Of a DNA stretch of 64,000 nucleotides, positions 28,454 through 40,200 are shown piece after piece. The first letter of the stretch is position 1. Every line of letters begins with the position of its first letter. Source of the DNA: Pelagophyceae sp. CCMP2097. Its lineage: Eukaryota; Sar; Pelagophyceae. The stretch covers positions 139,931-203,930 of the forward strand of contig MU657173.1 in NCBI GenBank assembly GCA_026770575.1, written 5' to 3'. The notes below the pieces were generated by a model, which was not told the origin of the DNA, searched no databases, and was given only the letters and a program-made list of their open reading frames with translations. The translations under genes and the position numbers were made by a program.

Positions 28454-29188
28454 ATGATGTTGAGGGTGGCGCTGGTGCTCGCTGCGTGCGCGCCCGCGTT
28501 TGGGATCAAGCAGCGGCTGACGAAGGACCTGCTGCGCAAGGACGCGCGCGAGGTGGACAAGTACGGCCAAAAGAAACAAGTCGCAGAGCAATCGTGCGCT
28601 CATTGCGGCTCTCCGAGGGCTCGCGGGCCCCCGCCCCGCGTCGAGGCCTTGCGGGACACGAATTGGCAGGTACCACCGGGACTGGTTCTTCGACCAGCAG
28701 TTCGAGGGCAACACAGGTGCGCCCCTCGCCCGCCTTATGCGCTTCTCGAGAAGTCGCGGCGAGCGCGCCCTGTAGGCTGGTTCGCGCCTCGATGGAAGCG
28801 CAACGGCCGCGTGCGCGTCCGCCTCGAGAAGTCGAGAATCGTCCGCTTCTTCGGCGCCGGTGCGTCTGCCTCTTTCGCGGCGTGCTCGTTAACGCTTTGC
28901 ATAGGCAAGCGGCGCGGCATCTGGAACCACAAGCAGGACGTTTCATCGACGCAGGTGCCGTACCTGGAAGTCGAGGTGCCGCTGAACAAAGCCGACGACC
29001 ACTATTTGCTCTACAACATTCCCGTGAAGGCGGGGATTTACATTTCGAACGCCATCCGCTTCTACGACGGCGACATCTACGAGGTCAACGGCTTCTTGCC
29101 CACGGACCAAAACCTGAAAAAGGTCGGGACCTTCCGGGTCTACCCCGCCGTCCAGCGGCCCGTCGTTGACCGCCAACTCAAGTGCTGA
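28454..29188 (+). CDS. Secreted protein of unknown function
   Basis: A three-exon gene with a clear signal peptide, MMLRVALVLAACAPAFG, then KQRLTKDLLRKDAREVDKYG. The first intron starts GTGCGCTCATTGC near 28595 and ends GGCAG; the next short exon reads YHRDWFFDQQFEGN. The second intron (about 28721-28908) starts GTGCGCC and ends GCATAG. The last exon has RGIWNHKQDVSSTQVPYLEV, LLYNIPVKAGIYISNAIRFY and FRVYPAVQRPVVDRQLKC, probably a beta-rich domain. No known family was recognised. Its 3' end abuts the convergent methyltransferase. Confidence 0.65.
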   Translation: MMLRVALVLAACAPAFGIKQRLTKDLLRKDAREVDKYGQKKQVAEQSCAHCGSPRARGPPPRVEALRDTNWQVPPGLVLRPAVRGQHRCAPRPPYALLEKSRRARPVGWFAPRWKRNGRVRVRLEKSRIVRFFGAGASASFAACSLTLCIGKRRGIWNHKQDVSSTQVPYLEVEVPLNKADDHYLLYNIPVKAGIYISNAIRFYDGDIYEVNGFLPTDQNLKKVGTFRVYPAVQRPVVDRQLKC

Positions 29189-30484
29189 GCCGTGTTTGCG
29201 TCTCTAAGGCACTTTATTACGGGTACTTTTGTCAGCACCGGCTCGGCGTGCGCCAACCCGTGCGCCTCGCCGCGCTTCTGGAAGATGGAGCACGAATTCT
29301 GGAACATTTTGTGCGGCTCAAGAAAGTCCCGCGCCAAAGCATGCGGTCCGTCCAGGCGCGAGACCTAGCGGGGACAGTCCGCGTGGCCAGCTGCCCCTCG
29401 CTTCGTGGTCGTGGCAAAGGCGGCGGCCGTCGGTGCCGCGTTTGCCGACGACCGACGGACGCGGCTCTCCGCTTGGCGTTTGTGAGCGTCGAGTGGATGA
29501 TGACGACTCCGCCGCGCGGGTCGACTCGGGGCCACCAGTCGTCGAAGAAGTGTTCGACTCTGGCCGCGGCACCCAAGTCTATCCAGACAAAGTCGGAAAA
29601 CGGTTCGTCCGCGGCAAGCGCGCAGGGCAGGTCGGCGTTGAAGGCGTCTTGCACGTGGACCACGAGCCTGGCTGAAGAAATGCCGAGGCCCTTTGCGGCG
29701 GCGGAAACGCGGTGCGCGGTGGTGTGTGCCTGGGCCCGGCATTGACTCAAGGCATTAACATGTTGTCTATGACGTGGAGCACCGGCTCGTGCGGCGTGTC
29801 AAAGTAAGAGTCCACACTCCAGGGCATCGCGCCGCACCGGGCCGTCCGCGCCAAACGCAGCTCGCCTACATCGAGCCTCTCGGGGCCCGCTCCCCGAGGC
29901 GTCGACGCCGCTGCACGCGGTAGAGCTCGAGCTCGCGCGCGTTATCCTCGAGCGCCTGGAGCAGGAAGAGCGACGTATAGCCCGCGCCGACCTCGAGCAC
30001 GCCTGCGGCGGCGCCCGTCTTGCGCGCACGACGGCCTTTCCCCCGGCTGCTTCCCTTGGGCGGTCCAAGACGCGGGCGGTTGCGTTTGCACTTGACGAAG
30101 CGCGCGATCGAATAGAGGAGCGGCCGCATGTTCTCGGCGCCCATGTGCAGGTCGTAGAGCAGCTCTACTGCGGAGGGAGGCGGCGTCGTAGACGTCGCCG
30201 ATCGAGTTTCCCGCAGTCTTGGCGCATTCGCCGTCGGCGTCCGCGAGCTCGCCGAGGAAGGCGATGGCCTCGTTTGCCGCTTTCTCGTCGGCGTGGGCGG
30301 CGACGGCGTTTGCGATGTTTGCGGCGTCGGACGGCGACTGCAAAATAGCCGTGAGGAATTCCACCGCGTCCATTTTCGCCGAGACGTCGCCGACGCTCAA
30401 TACGCCCGCTTCCGCGAGCAGGCCACCGAACCAGGGACACCCGCACCGCTCCAGCACATGAGAGATGGGCTCTGCCGCGGCCAT
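29140..30484 (-). CDS. SAM-dependent methyltransferase-like protein
   Basis: A multi-exon gene starting MAAAEPISHVLERCGCPWFG (30484). An N-terminal helical region (DAVEFLTAILQSPSDAANIA) is followed by an exon with MRPLLYSIARFVK and, after a short basic stretch that may be intronic, GVLEVGAGYTSLFLLQALED, a motif I (GxG) for SAM. A later exon has FVWIDLGAAARVEHFFDDWW and GGVVIIHSTLTN, matching the class I core strands 4 and 5. The last exon reads DFLEPHKMFQNSCSIFQKRG, typical of the C-terminal part of such enzymes. The precise stop is unsure and may overlap the convergent gene's 3' end. Substrate is unknown. Confidence 0.65.
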
Positions 30485-30952
30485 GGCGGCGACGCTCAGA
30501 AAAGGGACCTTCCGATCCGAGGCTTCAGAAAAAGTTCGGCAAAAGGCCTTTTTTTTCAGCCTCGGAGCGAATGGAACGTTCCTTCCTTTCACGAGGGGGT
30601 CGCGCGACATCTGTCGCGAGAACGACCCTCGCCGGCATGGCATCCGAGCCATCTCGCTCGGGTGACTGACTTTGTCACCGCGAAGGCGGATATACCCTAT
30701 TGGGCCAGCCCCACCCAGGGTGGATATTAAGCAAGCAAGCAACGTTGCATCCCGATCTCGGACGAGGTCATTGTTCCTTGGCATGTGACGGCGCGCTGCG
30801 GAGGTAAACACGGCACGGCGATGTTATCGCGAAACGGAGGTCAGCAACTTTTCGCGTCTTACTACTAGTAGTTCCGACTGACCTTGCTCGCTCCTGCCTC
30901 GTCGGGGCTCCTCAAAGGGCTTGTTACAGTATGATTCCGAAGAGTGGCAGGT
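30485..30952. other. Intergenic with partial dispersed repeat
   Basis: No gene is supported. It contains a partial copy of the dispersed repeat seen at 1 and 40.6 kb. Confidence 0.4.
30690..30740 (+). repeat. Partial dispersed repeat copy
   Basis: TATTGGGCCAGCCCCACCCA followed by GGGTGGATATTAAGCAAGCAA matches the terminal part of the repeat at 40660-40697 with a few changes. Confidence 0.8.
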
Positions 30953-33142
30953 TCAAAATTCGACGCGCGAGTTCTCGCCGAGCGACGACATTCGGTCCGT
31001 GTCGTCGGATTGAAACGACTGCATGTGCCGCAGGTCCGCGTGGCTCGGGTGCCTCGAGACGGGCGGGGTGGCGGATAGCTTGTGCCGGCTGCGCGGCGCA
31101 AAGGCGTTTGCGACGAGCCACGTGCGGAGGTACTCTACGGCGGCGTCGACGCCGTGCGCGTCGTGCGAGCAAAAAACGTCGTGCCGCGCGTACGTCAGCT
31201 CCAGCAAAGTGCGCGACGGCCCAATCGCGTGCGCCGCTCTAAGCATCTCGTCGCCGTGGAGGACGTCGTCTCCCTTGGAGGTGAGGACGAGGAATGGTTC
31301 TAAAGTGATGGGCACGCCTGCTTGCTGCCCCTTGTCTAAAGCGGCGAGCGCGGCGTTGACGCCTCGGCAGAACCCGACGGTGACGGGCACGTTGTACAGC
31401 ACTCTCGAGGCGTCCCAGGCGAATTGGCTGAAGAACTGCAGCGCCCAGGCGCAGGGCCCACCTGCCTCGGAGAGCTCCGTCTCGTTGGACCAAACTCGCA
31501 GGCGCACCAAAGCCTGGGGCAGCAGCCTGAGGAGCAGTCTCTGTAAAGGCGTCGTGTCCCAGCCCCACCCTAGAAACGGCGAGTTGAAGACGAAGCCCAC
31601 AAAAGCGGCGTCGCCTCGAGCGCGCAAATAGTCGAGGAGGATGAGCGACCCCGTCGAGTGCGAGTAGCAGAGGACTCTATAAGTCTGGCCGTGGCGCTTG
31701 GCTCGATGGTGGATCAAGATTAAAGCGCGGTCGATCTCCTCGTGGTACTCGTCGAAGCCGCCGCTCTCGCAATGGCTCACGAGCTGCGGATTGGCCCCGA
31801 GGAAGCCGTACTTGACGCACGCGCCGACGCGGCGGTACGACAGCACGAACAAGTCGATTCTCGCCGCTTGGAGCAAAGGTAAAAGGTGCCAGTGGAAGAA
31901 CGCGTCGTTCCTGCCCGGGAGCCACAGCAGCGCCACCCGGGACTCGTCCGCCGGTGCGCATTCGTCGAAACTTGAAGCGTCCAAGGGCCACTCGAGAGAA
32001 GAGACGACTGCGCGCGCGCCGTTTTTGAGGTATAAAACTTCGTCGACGAGGTCGCGCGCGGCCTCGCGCGCCGGCCGCTCCTCCCAGGCGGTGACGCGCA
32101 CGCGCAGGTGGATGACGCCATTCACGAACGGCACTCGGACGTCGGCCCAGTCGCCGCCGGCCTCTGGGAGCGGAAACGACGCTTCGCAGGCCGGGGCCGC
32201 CTCTAAAGGTATAAGGCGGCCTAGAACGTACCTCGCCAGGCCGCGCGGGTACAGCGCGGCGCCGGCGTAGAGGCCGGAGACGAGCGTGCCCTGGGCGCCC
32301 ACGACGACGCGGAAGGCCTCGCCGCCGCCGCGTTTGTAGCAAAGCAAGCCGCGTTCGTCCCACGCCGGCGACTGCGGATGCATGTACGGCGCCCGCACGC
32401 GGAACTCAAACGCGCCGATCGGGCACTCCACCTAAGTCGGAGACGGGTCAGGTTTGGAGACGGGTCAGGTTTGGAGACGGGTCACGGTTCACCGGCGTCG
32501 AGGGCTCACCGAGGAGCCGGTGTCTTCCCCTTGGACGTTGACTGTGATCCTGGGCTCAAAGGGCCAATAGGCCGGCCTCCAGGGCAGGCCCTGGCCGTTG
32601 ACGAGCCAGACGTGGAGCCGGTCCCAGGGCTGTGCGTCCGACGGCATGAATCTCTCCACGGAGTCGCAGTGCGCGTGTTCGCGGTAGACGCCGCGGCCCA
32701 GGCGCCGGCCGTCGGCCTCGCCCAGAGCGCGCCGCGCCGTCTCCGCCGTGAGGCGCTGCATGGCGCTCCGTGCCGCACCAGAGACCTTCTTCTGGGCCAG
32801 CGCACCCAGCGCGCCTTCCGAGTGCGACCGCGCAACCGCAAACGCAAAGCGCCGTGCGCGCGCCGCCTCGCGCGCGCCCTGCGACCGCGGCGGCGGGGCG
32901 GGAGCCGTGCCCGCGCGGAGACGCATCGACGCGCCAACCGCCGGCGGCGCCGCGCCGGCGGGCAGGAAGGACGCGCGCGGAGTCTGTCCCAAAAAGGGCA
33001 CGCTCATCGTCCGCCGGTTGCCGCGCTGTGCGCCGTCTCCCTTCTTGCCTCGCCGCCGCCGCCCGCGGCGCAGGCCGAGGGCCGCGAGCAGGGCGACGAG
33101 GCATGCGAGCTCGACGACGAGGAACCTTTTCTTCGGCCGCAT
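30953..33142 (-). CDS. Membrane-anchored alpha/beta hydrolase (lysophospholipase/S33-like)
   Basis: Two exons. Exon 1 starts MRPKKRFLVVELACLVALLA, a type II signal anchor, followed by a basic Ala-rich region and HVWLVNGQGLPWRPAYWPFE. The 78-nt intron (32509-32432) starts GTGAGC and ends CTTAG. Exon 2 carries a beta-rich N-terminal domain and then the hydrolase fold: nucleophile elbow YSHSTGS, oxyanion region WLPGRNDAFFHWHLLPLL, acid SKGDDVLHGDEML and histidine YARHDVFCSH. Total length is about 700 residues. The N-terminal 300-residue extension is longer than in typical monoacylglycerol lipases. Lipid or ester hydrolysis is inferred from the fold. Confidence 0.8.
32437..32487 (-). repeat. Intron triple tandem repeat, 17 bp x3
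   Basis: On the + strand TTGGAGACGGGTCAGGT occurs three times with minor changes, filling about two thirds of the 78-nt intron of the hydrolase. Confidence 0.92.
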
Positions 33143-33503
33143 GCCGCGACTCGGCGGATGGCTGGATCGACGCGATTCGGTTGATGCGGAGTCCGAATGA
33201 TGGCTCTGGTGATCTCGGGCACCCAGAAGGGACCGAACTGCATTGGATACCCGTCGCCGAAAACCGGAAATCGTGCACTGGCAGTGATTTGATCACCGAG
33301 CTCGAGACAGTGCCGGCGTGAGGGCCGCCTCTGGAGTCGCGCGGGGGCGGACGGCGTCGGCATTGCGCGTGAGAGCGTACGATTTGATTATTCAATGTGC
33401 ATATTTGAGTATGCACAGGCGGGTCCTTCGCCGCGTCGCGCTTCGAGTGTCTGTGCGTCTCGAGGGCGCGCGGCTTATCCGGAGCGTATTTCGCGCGTGC
33501 CGA
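33143..33503. other. Intergenic region
   Basis: About 360 bp between the hydrolase start and the Kelch protein stop. No supported gene. Confidence 0.35.
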
Positions 33504-35129
33504 TTAGGCGGCGAGGAGCTCCGTCGTCGGGAGGATGGTGTGGCCGACGTATCCTCCGACGACGAGGATGCTTGGTTTGCCTGCGGCGTCGAGGCGCGTG
33601 GCGGCGACGGCGTAGCGCCTCGTCTTCATCTTCGGCCCGGCCTCGAACTCCATCGTAGCCAAGTCGAGGAGCTCCGTCGTCGCCGACGACTTGTCGGAAG
33701 AGTCGAGCCCGCCGATGACGAGGACGTGGCGCGCGTCGACGGCCACGGCTGCGCACCCGGCGCGCGCCGACGACATGGACGGGCCGGGCGCAAACGCCAT
33801 GGTCCGGACGTCGAGGATCTCCGTCGTGTCCAGATTCCCGGAACCCGAGTACCCGCCGGCCACGAGGATGCGGTGCTCGTCCAAAGCGACTGCGGCGCAG
33901 CCGAGGCGGTCCGTGGCCATGGAAGGCCCGGGCGCAAAGGTCATCGTGTCGAGGTCTAAAATCTCAGTCGAGGACAGTTGGAAATTGCCGTTGCCGCCTC
34001 CGCATACCAAGATCCGTCGGGCGTCCAAAAGGACGGCGCAGCAGCCGTTTCGGGCGATTTGCAGGTTTGGCCCGGGTGTGAACTCGAGCGCCTCGAGGTG
34101 CAAGATCTCCGTCGTGTCGAGGTATCGATCCTCGTCGCAGCCGCCGACGACTAACACGCGGTCGGCGTCGATCTGCACTGCCGCGCAGCCTTCTCGTCCT
34201 TTCAAAAGGTCCGGCCCGGGTGTAAAGGCCATCTTCTCCAAATCCTCTAAATCGAGGAGCGTCGTCGTGTTCAACGCCGTGCCGTCGGGGTAGCCGCCGA
34301 GGACGATTACGCGGCCGCCGGCGTTGACGGCGGCGCAGCCGTATCGCCCGGATTGCATCCTCGGGCCCGGCCGGAACGCCGCGTCGTCCGTCCACGGCGG
34401 TGCGCCAAACGCGGCGGTGAAGAGGCCGTAATAGTCGAGCTCCTGCACCAGCGCCTCTTGCACGGCGCCGGGCAGCGCGCGCACCGTCTTCTGCATTCTC
34501 GCGGCGTCCGGAGGGTCGCCGCCGAGGAAGTCGAGGATCATGCCGAACATCTCGCCGTCGCGGTGGATGTAGACAGTCCCTTCCCCGGTCGCCTGCAGCA
34601 TGCCATCGCAGCGGCCGAACATGCGGCCGAGCATCGAGTCCTCGACCTTTGTCAGGACGGCTCTACAAGTCGTAAAGCGGATGCCGCCGACGATTAAAGT
34701 GACCACGTCGTCGGCCGCCGAAGACGTCGACTGCCGTTGCGACGTCGACTCCGCGTCGTCGTCGTCGTCCGCGTCGACGGCGTCGATGGCCGCCGGCGCG
34801 CGGCCTTTGGGTAACCCGCGCTGCGAGCGCCAGGACTTGGAATCAGGCAGGCGCTCGACCGCGTGGTCGCCGCGCACTCGGCCCGCGCTCGTCGCGCGCT
34901 CGTGATCCGCGCAGGCCTAGAGCGTGCGGTCAGCAGCGAGGCCTTCCGCGTCAAAGCGGCGCACCGCGTCGCCGGCGTGGGCGCCAAAAGATTTGGTCGG
35001 GGGTCCCTTGGCAAAATCGTCGAGGGCCGCGTCGACGCGGGGCGCGTCGGCGACGGCGTGCGCCGAGTGCGACCGGCGCAGCGCCCCCACGCGCGCGCCG
35101 CCGCGCCGGCCCCGCCACCACCAAGGCAT
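33504..35129 (-). CDS. BTB (KCTD-type) and Kelch-repeat protein
   Basis: Exon 1 starts MPWWWRGRRGGARVG (35129). Removing a 48-nt GTGCG intron ending CTCTAG joins HAGDA to ACADHERATSAGRV. After an acidic linker comes a T1/BTB domain: DVVTLIVGGIRFTTCRAVL, then MLGRMFGR, VYIHRDGEMFGMILDFL. About six Kelch blades follow, each with an RxGCAAV strand, a GG doublet (LGGY, VGGC, CGGG, AGGY, IGGL, VGGY) and TTxLLDL-type strands. This pairing usually marks substrate adaptors of Cullin-3 ubiquitin ligases. The repeats are unusually uniform, with PGPSM linkers repeated, suggesting recent duplication. A nuclear or cytosolic role is inferred. Confidence 0.85.
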
Positions 35130-35479
35130 GGGGAGCCTTCCAGCAGGGGACTCACTCGGAGTCGGCTAGGGTACAGACATTCTACCTCGAGTTGAAGTCT
35201 CAAAGTTTCAATGTTTGGGAAGCTTTGATCTAAGCCCCAAACGAGGCTTGCTTTCTTAGCCCGCTCGAGGCCCGCGTCAGACGCCGCCGCCCGGGGCTCG
35301 CGCTCGACGCACGAAGATTGCGGGAGCCCAGCGGCACGATGATCAAACGGAGTCGATACATCCAGACCCGAGACGTGCTGTAGACATGGTATAGAATCCT
35401 TTACGAGGAATCGACGCGGATATGCGCCGCGGGCCGCGTCCGCGTGCTGCGCGGTGCGCGGTATGTTGCGGCGGCCGGT
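35130..35479. other. Intergenic region
   Basis: About 350 bp, somewhat less GC-rich at 35200-35240. Nothing recognisable is present. Confidence 0.35.
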
Positions 35480-35947
35480 TTACTCGGCGGCGACGGCGCC
35501 GTCGGCGACCTGCGCGTCGACGTGCGCGTCGACGGCGTTTGCGGCGGCGCCGAGAAGCGCGCCGGCTTTGTCGAGGGCGCCTTTCTGGGCTGCCAAGGCG
35601 CCGGACACGGTCTTCACCTTGGAAGCCTTGTCCTTTTTGTCGCCGACCTCGCCTACCTCGTAGCCCATCGAGTACGCCTTTCGCCGGAGGCGGTAGAGCA
35701 TGCGGGCGCGCAGGCGCCAGTTCGTCTTGGCGAGGTAGGGCGACGCCATCACGTCGGCGACGGCCTCGATGTCCGACGCGGTAGAAATCAGCTTCTTGAT
35801 GCGCGTACGCAGAAGCACTTGCGTGTGGCCGTAGCGCATGGAAACGGCGCCGCGCACAGGCGCGCGCACCACCGACGAGCGCACTTCGCGCGCGGGCACC
35901 AGCGCGCGCGCAAACGCGACGAGCAGCAAGCTTAAGAGGAGCTTCAT
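35480..35947 (-). CDS. Small protein with signal/plastid leader
   Basis: A single-exon frame of 155 residues. MKLLLSLLLVAFARALVPA is a signal peptide, and the basic, Val/Arg-rich stretch after it (REVRSSVVRAPVRGAVSMRY) could be a transit peptide. The mature part reads LLRTRIKKLISTASDIEAVA, SPYLAKTNWRLRARMLYRL, then a Lys/Ala-rich amphipathic helix ending AVAAE. I do not recognise the family. It looks like a small helical lumenal or stromal protein. Confidence 0.65.
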   Translation of the reverse strand: MKLLLSLLLVAFARALVPAREVRSSVVRAPVRGAVSMRYGHTQVLLRTRIKKLISTASDIEAVADVMASPYLAKTNWRLRARMLYRLRRKAYSMGYEVGEVGDKKDKASKVKTVSGALAAQKGALDKAGALLGAAANAVDAHVDAQVADGAVAAE

Positions 35948-36328
35948 GGTCGACGTGCTCGCAGGTGGTGTGTTGGTGTGGAGTGTGGTAGTGAGTCACC
36001 CAAAGTGCAAGTCGGCGAGGGTCTGACCGTGCGGGTTTTCCCCGCGATCGTGGACGCCGAGCGCAGAAGCGCTTTTACGCATGCCCGCGTCGACCGACAC
36101 CAGAGGTTGGCCCGTGCGGAGTGTTTACACAACATCCCTAGAAATATTAAAATAACCGCCTCGCGGACAGACCACGCAACTGGCCCCGGCCGCCGCCGCG
36201 CCCGATGACCCACCTGGGGGCGGCGTTCGCGCGGGCGAAAATCGGCGATGGTTCCGAAAACTTTCCACAGCCTACATCCCGCACTGCACATCACGGAGAG
36301 GGTTCTGACAAGCTTCGCAGGCGCCACA
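35948..36328. promoter_or_regulatory. Divergent promoter region between two leader-bearing genes
   Basis: About 380 bp between divergent ATGs at 35947 and 36329. A low-GC patch with AGAAATATTAAAATAACC lies near 36140. Assignment rests on position only. Confidence 0.35.
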
Positions 36329-37120
36329 ATGCTCCGCCTCCTCTTCGTCTGCGCCCTCGCCCACGGCTTCCTGTCCGCGCCTAACGCGCAGCAGCGCCCG
36401 CGGAAAATGGCGCTCCGAGACAACTTGGACTGTCCGCGACCTGCGTCGTATGGGAGCACATATGCCCCGCATGGGAGACGTCAAATTCCCCTGCTGTCAT
36501 ACGGAGTCCCACGGTACCCATGGGAGTGTTGATCCACACGCGGCGTTTCAGGCGACGACTTGGACAGGGGCGACGTGGACCGAAACGTAAAGTCCCCCGC
36601 GGTGCTGCGCCTCGAGCGGCAGGAGCGCGAGGAGGCGATCCGCCGCGAGCTCCTCGAGCACGCCGACGGCTGCGCGCGCGAGGACTCGGAGTGTACGGTG
36701 GAAGAGATCCAAACGCTCATGGACGAGCTCCGCGAGCTCGAGCCCGAGCCGGCGTCGCGGGCGGGGGGCACAGTCCTAGGTCGCGGGGGGTCCGATGCCT
36801 CGGCCGCACGGCCCCGATGAAGGACCGTCGCCGCGTCGTCCGTTTGAGCCTCGGCTCTGCTGTGACGCTTTGGTCGCAGGTACAAGCTTGCGCACACGGG
36901 CCGCATCGTCGACGAGAAGCGCGACGAGATCCTAGACTATACTCGCCGCCTCATCTCGACGATGCCGCCCAAGACGAAGCCGAACCCGCTGGTGACTGCG
37001 CTGTTTCCGAAGAAAAAAAAGGGCAAGATGTTTTTCCCATTAGCAGAAGACTACAAAAAGCACCACAAGGAGGACGACAAGGACACTGAAGACACGCATT
37101 GGTGGCAGAAGAAGCAGTGA
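36329..37120 (+). CDS. Leader-bearing charged protein of unknown function
   Basis: Three exons. Exon 1 begins MLRLLFVCALAHGFLSAPNA, a signal peptide, then QQRPRKMALRDNL. An intron with repeated ATGGGAG motifs (about 36450-36550) ends TTTCAG. Exon 2 encodes a very acidic helical region: VLRLERQEREEAIRRELLEH, ADGCAREDSECTVEEIQTLM. A second intron ends GTCGCAG near 36880. Exon 3 has YKLAHTGRIVDEKRDEILDY, PKTKPNPLVTALFPKKKKGK and the end DTEDTHWWQKKQ. SAPNA after the leader may be a cleavage site. Function unknown. Confidence 0.65.
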
Positions 37121-37266
37121 CGCGGCCCCTCCTGGCGGAGCACGCCCAACCCCCTCCATCTCCGGCTCCGTGTATGTCTATGCTCGTCCACGCTCTGCTC
37201 GTCCACGACACGCGCCATGCGAACCTCCATCTACGTCGCTCCGTAGCGGCCGCGTCGCAAAATCTA

Positions 37267-40200
37267 TTAACCAACGAATGCGCCCTCCTTCGCTCCGCGC
37301 GGCCCTCCTTCGCTCGCACGGCGGTGCCGCGCGCTCAGGGCGAGCGAAAAGTCGCCGAGGACGTCTCGCGCGAAGCAACGCAACTCGACGTCGAGGCCGC
37401 GGTCGCAGGTGGCCGCCGTGAAGACGGATTCGCCGCCTTCGCCGCGGCGGAGCGCCGCGTCGAGCGAGCATTTCAGGCACGCCGTGCGCGGGAAGAGCGC
37501 GTCGCTCCCGTCCTCGCGCGGGGCGAAGTTGCGCAGCGCAAAGTCGCAAACGTCGACGCAGTCGGCACGGAGCGCCTCGTCGACGCCGCACCACGCGGCG
37601 TCGGCCAACTGCGCCCGGAGCCAACGCAGCACGTGGGCCGTGTCGCACCGCAGCACGACGGCGTCCGCGCCCACCGCGAGGTGCAGCGCCGCGTCGACGG
37701 CGATCGTAATGGGCACGCCGCCCTCTGGACCTTGGGCGCGCGGGCTGGAATCCGTCGCCTCTTGTAAATCACGAGCCGGCAGTCGCCTCTCGTGACCGAC
37801 CTTTGCGACGGCGACGGTGAGCTGCGCGCTGTCTGCGGCTGCGAGCGCGGTGCGGTCGACGTTGAGCGCGGCGCGGTCGATGTTTAAAGACACGGTCGGC
37901 CGCGTGCAGGCGAGCGAAAGAAAAGGCCGCCGCTCCGCGCCGGCACGAGGCGCCTCGTCGTCCGGGAACACTTCGAGGACGACGCCGTCTCGCCGGCCAT
38001 CGGGGGTGCCGTCGGCGCGTACGCGGAAGTTGCACGGCACGGTGCGCTCGCGCGTGCCCCGCGCAAAGCACCAGGTGCTGGCAAGAGCGTACGCCTCGAC
38101 GATTCGCGGCCCAGTGGCGCCGAGGAGCGGGCCGCCGAGGCGCGCCGATGAAACGCCGTCGGTCGAAACGTCGAGTTGGACGTGCGATGCACAAGATACA
38201 CGTTCGAGCAGCTCGGAAACCGTGGCCGCCGCCTCGACCTCGCGCCGGTCCGCAGCGGCGTCTTCAAAATCGCCGGCGTCGGGCCGCTCCGCGAGCGTCC
38301 GCCGGCGGAGCGTCGCCCACGCGGCCCGCGCCGCGGGGACGGCAAAAGCGCCAGAGGCGACGGGCAGCCGGAGCGCGACTCGGAGCGGCCGCCGGTCGAG
38401 GCGCGCCGCCGCGGCGCGGAGCGACCGCCACGCAAAGCGGCGGTCCGCGGGGCGCGTCGAGCACCAGAGCTCAGCCGCCTCGTCCCACGCTACGCGCCGC
38501 TCGAATACGAAGGGGACAAAAGACAGCTCGACAGCAGCAAGGCATTTTCGTCACACAACTCTCTCGACGGAGGAACAGGCGAGGCGCACCCGCGTCGAGG
38601 GCGCTGCCGCGATGCAGCCGCTCGTCGCGCGCGGCTCTGTCGTGCGGCTGCCGCGGGCTCGCCGCCGGCGCGTCGGGCGCGTCGGGCGCGTCGGTTTGCG
38701 GCGACGTGCGGCGGACGTACGAGACGGCGTCGGCGAGCGTCGCGCAGACGCAGAGGTCCTTTTCTTCGTCTGTACGCTCCGCGCTCGGGAAGAGGTCGTC
38801 GACGAATTCGACGTATGACGCAGCCTGCAAAGCCGTCCAGCCGACGAGGCGCCGCGCGTCGTCGCCGTCGGCCCCGTCGGCGTCGAGGCGCGCGGAGGAG
38901 ACGCACGACGCCGGCTCGGACCGCACGTCGACGTCGCCGCCGACGCCTAAAGGAAAGGACGGTATACAGGAATCACTCCACCCGTTTTCGCCGTCGTGGC
39001 CGTGACGGTCCGGGTTTCCGCATCGCGGGCGCGGGCCTCTTGCGGCAGGGCTCACGGAGGCCACTCGCGAAAAAGTCGCCGAGCTCCGGCGGCAGCGCGG
39101 CCTCGAGCGTGCGCCGCAGCGCAGGCCGCATCATTCTCAAAACGGCGGCGGCCGTCGCTCTCGAGAAGAGGCCTGGCGAAGACCACGCGAGGAGGCGCAC
39201 TTCAAACGTCTCTGCTGCCCAGCGGCGCGCCGACGGCCCGTCGGCGTCTTGGAGGACGAGGCGCGCGGATACGGTGACGCGCGCCTGCAGGGAGACGCGC
39301 CGGAGGAAGAGGTTGGGCAGCACGCTCGGCGAAGCCGCCGCAGAGTCCGACTTGATGCCGAGGCCGTCCAGGACCAAGTGGACGACGAAGCCCGCGTCGT
39401 CAACGGAGGCGTCCGGCGAGTCGCCGTCGGCGCGCTGCGACTTGGCGCACGACGTGACCACGGAAACGTGCGGCTTCGGGTCGGCAGGCGAAGCGGCGAG
39501 GGCCTCCACAAGGAAGTGGCCCGATACGCGTTCGACGGAGAGCCCCCGCACGCCGACGACGACGCCGTCGCCGCGGAAAACGGACGAAGCGTCGTAGCCG
39601 GGGAAGAGTTGGCGCTGGACGCAGGCGTCTGCACGCGCCCGCGCAAGGCGCGCCGCCGCGCGGTGCTGTCGCGCCGCCGCGCGGCGACCTTGGGCGTCGT
39701 CCTCGGGCGCGCGCTCCGCGGCGCGCTCCTCGACGCCGGCGGCGACCAGGCACCGGGCCGCCTCGTCCGCGCACCGGGAAGCCTCCTTGCGCAGCGCGTC
39801 CTAGCGCCCCCTTGTCTTCAAAGAAGTGGATACCCACGCCGTCCTCGAAGGACGCACCTTTTGGCCGCCTTCGAGCTTGGCCGCGTCGCGGTCGATTCTA
39901 GCCAGCAGCGCCGACTGCTCGCGGATGGTGCGCGCGAGCGACAGCAGCGCCACGTCGTCGGCGTCGTCATCCGAGTCCGAGTCGGAATCCGTCAGATGAT
40001 CGTCCGGCGCGTCTGGGCCTCGCGTCACGGCGCCTCGTGGGTCTCCGGCGGCGGCGTCGGGGCGCGCCGCGGGCGCGGCGTTGAGGACGACGGCCATGCG
40101 GGCCCAGCGGCGCTCGCGCGCGACGTCCGTGAGGCCGCATCTGCTGCGCCAGTGCGAGCCGCCGCCGTAGCGCCAGCCGCGGTCGTCGGACTCGGCGTCG

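Noticed and set aside
38176..39597. 473-residue + strand Arg-rich frame
   Set aside because: Antisense of the dysferlin-motif gene; composition dominated by Arg, Ala and Pro with no recognisable motif.
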